Made by a program: the position numbers and the translations under genes. Positions 21,626 through 31,302 of a stretch of DNA of 49,730 nucleotides are shown one piece after another. The notes beneath the pieces are model-generated. The model worked only from the letters and a program-made list of their open reading frames with translations, was not told where the DNA came from and did not search any database. How positions within the stretch are numbered: position 1 is the stretch's first letter; each line of letters opens with the position of its first letter. The stretch comes from Gnetum montanum (taxonomy: Eukaryota > Streptophyta > Gnetopsida > Gnetales > Gnetaceae): assembly GCA_015680685.1 (NCBI GenBank), contig MNCI01016414.1, positions 284,619 through 334,348 of the forward strand, read 5' to 3'.

Positions 21626-22059
21626 AATTATTTCATAAAAATTTCTAATGGTTTATTACTTTTCATCAGATTTTAGGTTTTGATCAAAATATTAATTCAC
21701 TATCAAATTTATTTTTAATTTGGATTGTAGAGTTAGATAAATTTGTTATTTAGATAAATCTCTTTATAAGAAAAACCTTTAGTTGAATGATTTTTATCAA
21801 TGAGAAATAATTTATCTTGAATGACCTATCATAATCTTCAATTTATTATTTAAAAGTTCATTGGCTTATGTAAGATTAGAATGTGATTGTCTTTTATTAT
21901 TCTTATTCTTACTTTATTCTTCTAGAAGTTAGAAAAGTTATAGCAAATTTCACAAAAAACTACACTCAATGATCTCCCCCATAATAAGTTAGTCACTCCA
22001 TGAGTAAAAGAAAATAAGAATGGCTCAAATCAAACTTGCAATAAGGAAGATATGGAGCT

Positions 22060-22240
22060 CTAAAGGTTTGGAAACTTAAAAAAATAGCATGAACTCCCTT
22101 GGCGTGAAATGAGAAAATGAAAGATATTTCTAATGGTTCATGTATATATATAGATTTTTATAAGGAATATATCATATATACAATGTTGTGGAAATGATAT
22201 CACAGGAGCTCATATATCATTTCTACAATATCAACGTTAA
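22060..22240 (-). promoter_or_regulatory. Internal promoter-like module of E5 upstream of ORF3
   Basis: On the minus strand a dyad region is followed by TATATATA (about 22152-22143) and then ATTTTCTCAT... sequence homologous to the E2 module at 30870-30960. The dyads are GATATC-type, as in E5's own LTR: arms GAAATGATAT (22191-22200) and ATATCATTTC (22214-22223) are a perfect inverted repeat, extendable to about 15 bp with one mismatch. The module lies about 0.5 kb before the ORF3 start. Confidence 0.5.
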
Positions 22241-22395
22241 ACTTTTAAAACCTTTTTGGAGTTTAGGTGAATAAAATGAACAAAATGGATAGTTTGGAAG
22301 GTAGAAACATGATTCCAAGGATTCTTGATCATAGATGATGCTTAATATATAAGAATTGATCATCATAAGTATGTGAAAGAAGGATTTTGAGCAAG

Positions 22396-22400
22396 GTAAG
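22396..22400 (+). repeat. Target site duplication of E2, left copy (GTAAG)
   Basis: GTAAG precedes the 5' LTR; the right copy at 35397-35401 is ATAAG, one transition apart. Confidence 0.6.
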
Positions 22401-23322
22401 TGATGAAGCATCAATAAGCCATGTTGATGGGCCCCCATTAACAAGGCCCCATTTACATGGTGTTGCCTTGTCAACAAGGCTGCATTGATGTAGCATTTGC
22501 TACGTTGATGGGGCCCTATCAATGCAACCCTAGTCCAAAAACTATAAATATGAGCTTTCAGCTATGTTTATAGATATCATATTGATAGTAGTATTCAAAC
22601 TCTTGTAGTTTTTATATTTGAAAGTTAAAATATTTCTCCCGAGTGCCCACAATAGGAGTTATTGGGTGTACAAATCTTTGTTTGAGCATTTTTGTACCTA
22701 AGCATGATAGTTTGTATGACAATAAAGATGAACTTCTTGATAAACCTTATAGTGGATAGTTTAGATATTTATTTATGCATTTAACACTTTCAATTAATTA
22801 TTTAATGTTCTTTAGTAATTAAGCTAATTAAGCAAGGTAAGCTAGATAGATTAAATACATAACTATGATCACTTCAAGTGTAGCATGTATTCGCTTGGTA
22901 ATCCCAGCAACGTTATTTCTTAGTATGCCCAGTAGCATAGTGCTTGGTAACCCAGCAGCTGATACATGGGTTCAGGACATGTACAAAAAGTGGGAATGGA
23001 TGCTTATGTTAGGATTAGTTAGAGACCAATGAGTTAGTTAATTTAGATTAGTCATTAAATCACTTTCTTTCTCTCTCTCTCTCTTCAAGCACCCAAAAAC
23101 ATAAAACATAAAATGATAAAAATGATATGCCTTGATTACTCTTAAAAATAGTGTTATGCTTCACAAGTGTAATCAAGAAGAAAACAAATGACCTTAGGGC
23201 AAAGTTCACTTCTTAGAAGACTAATGTACTAGAAACTGTAAAGTCCAAGGAATTCAACTAGATCATGCATGAATGCTTTCTGATTTGTATGGTTGGACAT
23301 AGGGGTATCTTGGCACTCATCA
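22401..23322 (+). repeat. 5' LTR of E2 (GGGCCC-dyad family)
   Basis: 922 bp, TGATGAAGCA to GGCACTCATCA. U3 holds adjacent dyads (22426-22522), TATAAATA at 22543-22550, AATAAA at 22721-22726, CTTGGTAATCCCAGCAACG near 22894, and a short CT run near 23067-23083. The R/U5 part is alignable with E0 and E1, while U3 is unrelated in sequence. Confidence 0.85.
22426..22522 (+). promoter_or_regulatory. Dyad array in U3 of the E2 5' LTR
   Basis: Four or more dyads in 97 bp: TGATGGGCCCCCATTA (22426 onward), GCCTTGT-CA-ACAAGGC (22465-22480, perfect arms), GTAGCA-TT-TGCTAC (22490-22503, perfect arms) and TTGATGGGGCCCTATCAA (22505-22522, nearly perfect). The array ends 20 bases before TATAAATA. In the 3' LTR the last dyad reads TTGATGGGGCCCCGTTAA (34543-34560). 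Confidence 0.65.
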
Positions 23323-23323
23323 T

Positions 23324-23342
23324 TAACATCATTGCCAAGGAC
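23324..23342 (+). promoter_or_regulatory. Decayed primer binding site of E2
   Basis: TAACATCATTGCCAAGGAC corresponds to TGGCACCGTTGCCAGGGAC of E1 with five changes, all G-to-A or C-to-T, as expected from decay of methylated cytosines. Confidence 0.65.
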
Positions 23343-23425
23343 TTTATTTATTGAAATGTGCACTATCTAGGATCACTGATATTATTAATATCATTAGACA
23401 AACTCAAGGTCAACATCACTCTCAA

Positions 23426-25615
23426 ATGACATCCAATTACAATAGCACACTCATAATTTTATTTGTTTTGTTTTGCAAAATTTCTTCTTCTTCTCACAAG
23501 CATGAAGATGTTAAACCATTGGTCCCATAGGAGTGCAAAGTGGTATATACTCATCCATATGAGTATGTACCAAACTTCACCTTCATCCTACATTAGGATG
23601 AACAACTATGATGGTGTGATATGGAGGGTACCATTATATTGCCTCCTTATTGATCTATGCCCAAGATGCTATTTCAAATCCTTAAAAAGGTGGGGATCTT
23701 AGATCTTCATGAGGAACATGTTGTGAGAGATCATGACAATCAGGACTACCATCCCACTAAAACACAATGCAAGCAAGATTGACACCAAGTGAAGCACCAT
23801 GAGTTTACGAAGGAGAAACATTTTACTAATCCTGTGTTCCTTCTAAACCAAGATGACAATGTGGATCCTTCCCCTGAGGGTTCTCAATATGAAAATTATT
23901 CACCCCTTTGTTATTGGTGATGAGGGTGTGACCCTAAACCTACGATCCACTATCCATAAACTAGGTTCAAGAAAAAGTGATAGACAAGGTAGGGACATAG
24001 GTAAACATCATAGTGGTGAAAAGTGATAGACTATCCATAATTGTGATGAAGGTGATCAACAAGACAATAGTGACCATCAATGCCATCAAGAATGCAGAGG
24101 TGCTAGAAACCATCATCGATGTCATTGACATAGTCATGATGATGAGCCTCTATTGGTGACTCAAAGCATGATCAACATTACAGAGGAAATAAAGATCCCA
24201 ACCAAGCATGTGAAAGATAGTTAGATCAAGTGCTTAAACATGAATAATATTCCACGATTTGAGGGGGGATATAATTCTGATCCATAGAATCATCTACAAG
24301 TTTTCCATGATGCCTGTGCCTTATAGAACATTGAAAATCATTGGTAGAAACTTAAGCCCTTCCCTAGGACACTCATTAAGAAAACTTAGAGCTGGTACCA
24401 ATCCTTGGAACCAAAACCCATTTGTTGATGGAGTATCATGTTAGAGCTATTTAATGACAAATACCAGATGTACTCCAAGAGTGTCTAATTTGAGAAGGCA
24501 AATCCATGTTTGGAAATATGGAACACATGAACCCTTGGATGCTATCATGGGTAGATATTATTCACTCTTACATCAATGCCTTGGCCATGGTTATTCTCAA
24601 AGGTAACAACTCCACCACATCATAGATGGGCTTAGAGTAGAAATTAGAAGAACTCTTAGGGTTTATGCCCAAGGAAGACTATCTAAATTAAGAGCTCATC
24701 AGATCCAAAGGCTTATAGAGTAGGTAGTAAAAGAATAAGGAGAGTTGCAAAAAAGGAAAAGTGTAAAAGAGTATAATAGGAATCCTTCCATTAGAAAATG
24801 GAAGTCCAACTTTATGACAAAGAGGAGTCACCACTTGATGAAGTGGTGAATAGGAAAACCTTATCCATCCAGAAATCTATTTTTGATATTTCAAAAAAGG
24901 TTGATAAATTATGTAACTCTTTGGATGAAAAATTCCAAACTTGTATAAAGATTATTGAAGAATCCAAAGAGCAAAATAGTGATCATAATCATAGGAGGAA
25001 AAAAGAAGCTAAACGTGCCTACTAGAAAAAAAAGGACAAAGTTGTTGTAGTAGAGAAAGTTATGAAGATAGACTCTAAAGATGATCCTAGTTGTGACATC
25101 TATCAATATGAACATCCAAAGTGGTGTTGCCCTATCATGTCATAGTTACAAGAGTCTAGGGTGTATGCATTGAATCCTTGACTAGCATGTAGGCAAGCAC
25201 CTAGATGATTACCTTATCCTCAAGGCAATCCAAGACAGTTTCACTACCAACAACAAGCTTATTGCCCAAATAGAGCTCCACCACCATCATATGAACAATA
25301 CCAACAGTGGCACCAATCAAAATTGTGGAGAATAATGCCACCAAGGCAGCAATATCCTTATAGGTAACCAAATTCATATGGGTACTATGTTTAGCAACCT
25401 GTCTCTCCAAGAAGTTCTGCAAGCCATACCTTATTTTAGCATAACTATTAGCCTCTAAAGTACCATTAAATGCACTCACCATCTACTTGAGGGAAGAACC
25501 CATACCCCATACCATCCTCTGCATCCATCTATACACATCCTTCTTCCCTTAACCTAGTTACCTCCTACTCCATACATGCAGGGAGAAATTCCTCCACAAC
25601 CATAGTAATGAAATG
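23426..25615 (+). pseudogene. E2 gag relic
   Basis: The probable start is 23426 (MTSNYN), aligned with the E1 start. The N-terminal part (23550-23760) matches E1 residues 35-115 (YVPNFTFILH versus YIPSFTFIFH). The capsid domain lies at 24180-24740 (VFHDACAL, MLELFNDKYQ, DGLRVEIR). 24800-25020 is a Lys/Glu-rich stretch. The zinc-knuckle region near 25094-25130 has lost its second Cys (Tyr instead). The tail to 25610 is Pro/Tyr/Gln-rich. Multiple stops and frameshifts disable it. Confidence 0.75.
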
Positions 25616-25799
25616 CTACAAGGGTATTACATTCACAACTAGCTTTTCAACTAAGTGGTTTGGATAATTGATCTAGGAAATGACCCTTTTTTTGACCCAA
25701 CAGTCCTAAACCCTCACAACCTAACGTGACTAGTTGCCCTGCATCTCCAACACCCTCATCCTCTTCATTAAACACCTTTAAGTGCCCTTTAAACCAAAT

Positions 25800-26230
25800 G
25801 TTGCCTCAAATCCGTATTGTGATGTTAACTCATGCTATTTTCAATTCAATCAAGGCTAGCAATCTTTCCATGAAAAGATCTAACCCAGGAAGTCCTCTCA
25901 TTTACCTGCAAATCACTGGACATGAGCCATGCAAGGCTCTTCTTGATTTTGGTTCCAGTGTCAATCTCATCTCTCATGATATGTACAAGGCCTAGAACCT
26001 ACTAGCTCTCAAGAAATGCAACATCTATTTAGAATTGGTAGACTAATCAATTACTATTCCTTTAGGATTAGTGGAGGACATTGTGACCATAGTTAGTGGA
26101 TGGTCCTATCCTGTCGATTTTCTAGTGATTAGGATTGAAAACTACAAAGGTGACTTCCCCATCATTATGGAAAGGGCATGGTTAAGTGTGTTGATGTATG
26201 TATGGGCATAAGCAATCTCTCCTTAAAATC
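25800..26230 (+). pseudogene. E2 aspartic protease relic
   Basis: ALLDFGSSVNLIS with the catalytic Asp at 25945-25947, then an LELVD-x-SITIPLG segment and PIIMERAWLS near 26160-26190 (E1 has GRPWLS). The D-F-G-S-S form and the following motifs are the Athila/Tat pattern. The active-site triad looks intact, but downstream frame changes and a stop after MYKA break it. Confidence 0.75.
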
Positions 26231-26499
26231 TCCAAGGAAAATAAATTTGGAAAGTTAGAGAAGAAGTGTACTCCATGTATCGCATACAACAATAATGAGT
26301 GCAGTTTTGTGCAAAATATTTGGTCCATCAAAAGTACATACATCAAAGCATGCAATCAATTTGTATAAGAAATAGATATTCAAAGGTGTTTGTACGTAGT
26401 AGCCACAAAATAAGAGGTCACCTAGTGGCTGATAACTAACTTAGATTATAGCACATTATGCATGGAACCAACTGAGAGCCTAACATGTGCTTATGTTAA

Positions 26500-27310
26500 A
26501 AGCATCGATGAACTTATGCAAGTTCATCACCAACTCTCTGATGATGAAGATGATGATACCTATTGGGGAGAGTTGGAAATCCCTAATAACTTCAAGTAGG
26601 AGCCCCTAGAGCTAAAAACTCTGCTGGCTAACATGAAATATGCATTTTTAAACAATGGTAAACTGGTCATAATTAATGCCAAACTTGCTCCTAAACAAAA
26701 AGAAAAGCTATTAAAGGTGGTTAAAGAATGGCAAACAACCTTTTCTTGATCATATCCCAAGTTGATAGGAATTGATCCAAGGATATGCCAACATCGCATT
26801 TACATCGACCTGGCCATGAAGCCAAGAAGGTAGCCATAGAGGTGGCTAAACCCCAAATTGAAGCATATTATCAAGAAGGTAATAGTGTAACTCCTTAAGG
26901 TAGGGTTCATCTATTCCATCACAAATAGTGAGTGGGTTAGTCCACTTGTAATTGTAACAAAGAAAGGTGGTAAGTGGTGGGTCTACATCGAATTTAGGCT
27001 GTTGAATATGGTAACATTTAAAGATCATTTTCCATTGCCATTTGTGGATCAAGTGTTGGACATCATATCCAAGCATTGCTATTATAGCTTCTTAGATGGT
27101 TATAGTGGCTATAACCAAATCCAAATTGCACTAGAAGATCAGGCCAAGATAACATTCATGAGTCGCTAGGAAAATTTTGCATATTGTAAGATGTCATTTG
27201 ATCTTTGCAATGCCCCTAAAACATTTTGATGCTTGGTCCTTAGTATTTTTCAATCGTTAAACAGAATTTTCATGGATGACTTCTCCACCTATTGAGCTAA
27301 GTTTGAGCAA
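26500..27310 (+). pseudogene. E2 reverse transcriptase relic
   Basis: The pre-RT part reads ELKTLLANMKYAFL near 26605 and WVSPLVIVTKKGGKW near 26935. FLDGYSGYNQIQIALEDQ lies near 27090-27145 and MSFDLCNAP near 27190. The catalytic FMDDF is at 27268-27285 with both aspartates present. The enzyme would copy element RNA into DNA in the particle. Numerous stops (for example after EWQTTFS) and frameshifts make it inactive. Confidence 0.8.
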
Positions 27311-27559
27311 TCCTTGGACCACCTTAAGCAAGTACTAAAAAGATGTGTGGAAACAAATTTGTAGCTCAACTGGCAAAAAAGTCACCTCATGGTCCAAGAA
27401 GGAATTATCTTGGGGCACTGAATTTCACAAGAAGGGATTCAAGTAGACCTAGAAAAGATAAGGGTCATCTAAGGAATTACACACCAACTAGAGACAATCA
27501 AAGATGTGAGATCATTCCTTGGACATACTAGCTACAACTGACAATTCTAAGATTGCAAA

Positions 27560-28100
27560 GCTATTTGTTGAGCTAATAGAGAAAGATGTTCCATTCATTT
27601 GGACTAGGGAATGTGAACATGCACTCCGATAGTTGAAGGAAAAACTTGTAGAAACTCCAATTCCACGAGCACCAAACTGGTCTAGACCATTTCACATAAT
27701 GATGAACACATCTAATTATGCTTTGGAATTTGTGTGTACGGTGTTGGATGATAAAAAATGTCCATATTACATCCACTGTGCAAGCAAAAGCCTTGTGGGT
27801 GCATAGTTGCATTACACCATAGCTGAGAAAGAACTAATGACAGTGGTGTATGATCTTGACAAGTTTAGGCACTATGTGCTTGGCTATAAATTATTTGTAC
27901 ACACAAACCGTAGTGCCATCCAGTTTCTAATGAACAAGCTAATGGTAAGCTCTCATATCATATGATTGCTTGTGATCTTGTAGGAATTCAATCTCATGAT
28001 GGTAGATCAAAAAGGGACCAAGAATGTGGTCATTGACCACCTCTCTCAATTAAGATGGGATAACAAAGAGGAGGAGAGCCCACTCTCTATTTAGTTTCTA
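27560..28100 (+). pseudogene. E2 RNase H relic
   Basis: FIWTRECEHALR, then LKEKLVETPI and an FHIMMNTSNYALEFV segment near 27695, then YTIAEKELMTVVYDLDKFRHYVLG near 27815-27890, and KNVVIDHLSQL near 28020. This is the standard Gypsy RNase H order; the leading catalytic Asp appears as Asn (MNTSNYA in place of the usual D-A-S-D form). Stops remain between blocks. Confidence 0.75.
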
Positions 28101-28279
28101 GATAAACTTCTCTTTACAATAGTAATAAATGATCATGTACCCACAAAAACAAAATGTACAATAGCATCCTAACTTACCTTCTCACTTAGGAGATGCCATA
28201 AGATCTTGACTTTAGAGAAGCAACAGTTTCTTCATTAGGCCAAATACTTCATGGAAATCAACTGATACCTCTATAAGGT

Positions 28280-29430
28280 GTGCACTAATGGCCTAATTCG
28301 TTGGTGTGTCCCTAATGAAGATCAAGTACGTGCTCTCTAGAATTCTCATGAAGGGCCTTGTGGAGGCCACTATGCAGGGAGACGCATGGCCATAAAAATC
28401 CTAATGGTAGGATATTATTGGCCTACAATATTTAGGGATGCTCACCAGTTTGTCTGATCTTGTGAATGTTTTCAATGAGATGGTGGGATAACCACTCGAA
28501 TGGAAGGTCTTCAATAATGGATTCAACCACTGGAGCCCTTTGACATATGAAGCATTGACTTCATAGGTTCCATCACACCCATGTCTAACACAAAGGTATA
28601 TATCATCATAGTAATCAACTACTACACAAGATGGGTAGAAGCAACAATTTTCATTGATTGTACATCATCCATTGCTACTAAATTTGTACAACAACATGTT
28701 TTAAACAGGTTTGGGGTGCCACATGATCTAATTTTTAACTACAAAACTCATTTTATAAGTGCCACTTTTAGAAAGCTAATGCAACACTTAGGGGTTGAAC
28801 ATAAATTAACAATGCCCTATCACCACCAATCCAATGGTCAAGCAGTGGTAACTAACTAGGAGATCAAAAAGATCCTAACAAGGACCTTAAGAAAATATAG
28901 GAGAGATTGGAGCACAAAACTCAATGATGCCCTATGGGCCTACTACTCAACATGAAAACTCCCTATTGGCTACTCTCCCTACAAGCTAGTGTGCAAAAAA
29001 CTTCGAATGCTCCTAATTCAATCCAAGCTCCATACACTCTTTATAGCCTAGGACCTGAGTCTTGACCTAAGCCTAGCACAAAAAAAAAAAGACTAATCAA
29101 CCTCAATGTTCTATATGAAAACCAATTGGTGGCCCTATCTTTGAATGAAGTACAGAAGGCATTCAACAAGAAATGACATGACCAAAGAATACGGAAAGTG
29201 AAATTCCAACCAAGAGATAAGGTTCTTTACTGGAATCCTACACATGTACCTCAGAGAACAAAATTTTAAACATTGTGGAAAGGACCTTATATAATTGCTG
29301 AAACCTTTCCTTCTAGGTTCATGACCATATACAACCCTAAAAGCCCAAATAAAAAGTACTTGGTTAACATCCAACAAGTGAAGCTTTTCCTAGAACCAAG
29401 ACAAGCCAGTGCAACAACTACCTCAATGGA
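28280..29430 (+). pseudogene. E2 integrase relic with damaged catalytic triad
   Basis: The N-terminal zinc-finger part includes HEGPCGGHYAGRRMA near 28345 and GYYWPTIFRDAHQFV near 28410. The core starts with SIDFIGS near 28553, where the first Asp is kept. The second Asp of the SDGGTHF-type motif is Asn (28737-28739), and the Glu of the GQ-x-E motif is Val (28845-28847), with the usual 35 residues between them. Core sequence continues as RDWSTKLNDALWAY near 28897 and PIGYSPYKLV. The C-terminal part ends with KRPYIIAE-like and NIQQVKLFLEP near 29365-29400. The protein would insert cDNA; this copy cannot. Confidence 0.8.
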
Positions 29431-29469
29431 TGGACAACCATGTTCAATTTTTCAAATCTCCTCTATCTA

Positions 29470-30785
29470 ACTCAGTCATGGGAGAGATGGCCATCCATGC
29501 TAATCATCCATATGGCTCCATATTTTTTTTTTGTTTTGTTTTTCACATTTTTGATTTTGTAATTTATTTATTTTACAACTTATTGATTTTTTTAAATTTT
29601 TCTATTTTACACCATTTTTTGTTCCACACCATTATTAGTACATTTGAATCTTTATTGAATATTTCAACCTTTCTTCTATACTTTCTTTTTTTTTGTTTTA
29701 AGTTTAGTTTTAAAATTTTTGCTAATAAAAGTGCTTTATTGTCAACAAGGCACAATGGTGCTATAACTGCTACCAATGGTGGTTTGTACGTAATGTTTAT
29801 TTTGCTACTATCTAGTTTCTATTTTTGAATTTTTGTATCGATAGCTCAATCATGGTTTCTTTTTCATGGAATAGGTAGTGAGTCTACAATATCTACCCAT
29901 CCACAAAATCTATGATTTTCCTTGTTCTAGAAGTTTGAGGTCCCTTTCATTAAATCAACTTTTAATAAATTTGTGACCTTGGTAGTTTCTAAAATTGGAA
30001 AGGATTCAAAGGTTTGAACAGGGTGTGACTTCAAGGGGACTCAATACTCTTTGTAATTTTCTACTTACTTGAGTGCATGAGTGTTTTCAAAGACTTCTTA
30101 CCATTTCATTCCAACCACTAAATAGGAAGTCAAATAAAGTCTTTGCATGGTGTCGTTCCCATANNNNNNNNNNNNNNNNNNNNNNNNNNNNNNNNNNNNN
30201 TTTTGGTTTGGACTAAGGATGCATCTTCTTCGGTCATTTTAAACATGAACTCCACAAGGGGCTTCTTACAACCTTAGTTGGGAATTCCATTCCACCTTCT
30301 CCATCATCCATTTCTACTGTCCATAACTCACCTCACTATCAGTGTCCATGTTATTGATTCCATGTGTTGGTTTAACATATTTGAATTCTTAGGTAGAATC
30401 TTTCAGGTTTTGGTCCTTAACTTTTATTGACCATTAGTTACCTATGGGGCCTACAGACTCCTTAGGTTGAGGTTATGCAAGGGCAAAATGGGAATGTACC
30501 TACTATGGGAAGGACCCACTTGGATATCCCTTGCTCAGGTTTGTTAAGTACCTTATACTTAGACATTCTAGTAGCCATAATCTTTCATACATCCATCTTC
30601 CACATCAAACCATGTGCTCCTTTACATATTTTATTCATTACATACATTCTCCATCAACTTTTCACTTTTTGAGCTCTCAAAGATCCTCTTCAATGATTTA
30701 TTTCATATTCTTGGCTTTTCTAGGATTCTATGGATCCTAATTTCATTAAAAAATTCATTATATATTTTGAGATATTCAACTTTGA
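29470..30785 (+). other. E2 spacer between integrase and the ORF3 leader
   Basis: It starts with the CATGGGAGAGATGGCC word shared with E1, then a T-rich run (29520-29730). GGGTGTGACTTCAAGGGGAC is at 30021-30040, and AGTCTTTGCATGGTGTCG near 30137. An assembly gap lies at 30164-30200. Small open frames here are AT-rich chance frames. Confidence 0.55.
30164..30200. other. Gap of 37 unknown bases
   Basis: Run of N in the E2 spacer; isolated N also at 16660 and 35144. Confidence 0.99.
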
Positions 30786-30799
30786 AAATTTTGGCTAAT

Positions 30800-30960
30800 G
30801 GACTTTGTATACGGGGCCTTGTTGATGGAGTAGATCCATATACAAGGCCTCATCGATGTGTTAGAAAAATAGTATAAATACACATGACACCACTTAGAAA
30901 TTTTACATTTTCTCATAAATGCCAAAGGAGATTTTAAATTTTCTAGAGCCCATAACTCAT
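30800..30960 (+). promoter_or_regulatory. Internal promoter-like module of E2 upstream of ORF3
   Basis: GGGGCCTTGTTGATGG (30813 onward) and AAGGCCTCATCGATG (30844 onward) reuse the words of E2's own LTR dyads. They are followed by TATAAATA at 30873-30880 and then leader sequence homologous to E5. It lies 430 bp before the ORF3 ATG. This is an inference from structure and from the matching E5 module. Confidence 0.5.
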
Positions 30961-31005
30961 CAACCGTTTATCCAAATCACTCCATTCTTCAACCCTGTAG
31001 CTACC

Positions 31006-31302
31006 GAAGGTAAGCTCTTCATTATCGGGGCTACAAATGTACCATTTTTCATGGAAAATTTTTTACAATTTTTTCTAACTCCCACAAAGGTTTAACTAAC
31101 AAATCAATTGTTAAACAATAAATTACAAGAGTTAAACCTTCCAAACAAGGTCTAGTGATAATTATAATAAATAATTAATAAAATAATCAATCTTCCATGG
31201 TTCAACCTTAACCAAAGTGTAACTAACTAATGAGAAAAGGTATTCAAAAACTTTAAAGTTACACATTACATCTACTAATCCATGGATGTGTTGTGATCGC
31301 AG
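31006..31302 (+). promoter_or_regulatory. Putative leader intron of E2 ORF3
   Basis: Donor-like GAAGGTAAGC with GT at 31010-31011; branch-like TACTAAT at 31273-31279; acceptor CGCAG with AG at 31301-31302. The interval is 293 bases and AT-rich. It would place the ATG at the first base of the next exon. The counterpart in E1 keeps the GT (16791) and the acceptor. Confidence 0.45.

Noticed and set aside
28617-28619. Asn in INYYTRW as the mutated first catalytic Asp of integrase
   Set aside because: The catalytic first Asp is in the earlier SIDFIGS motif and is kept; this position is conserved but not catalytic.
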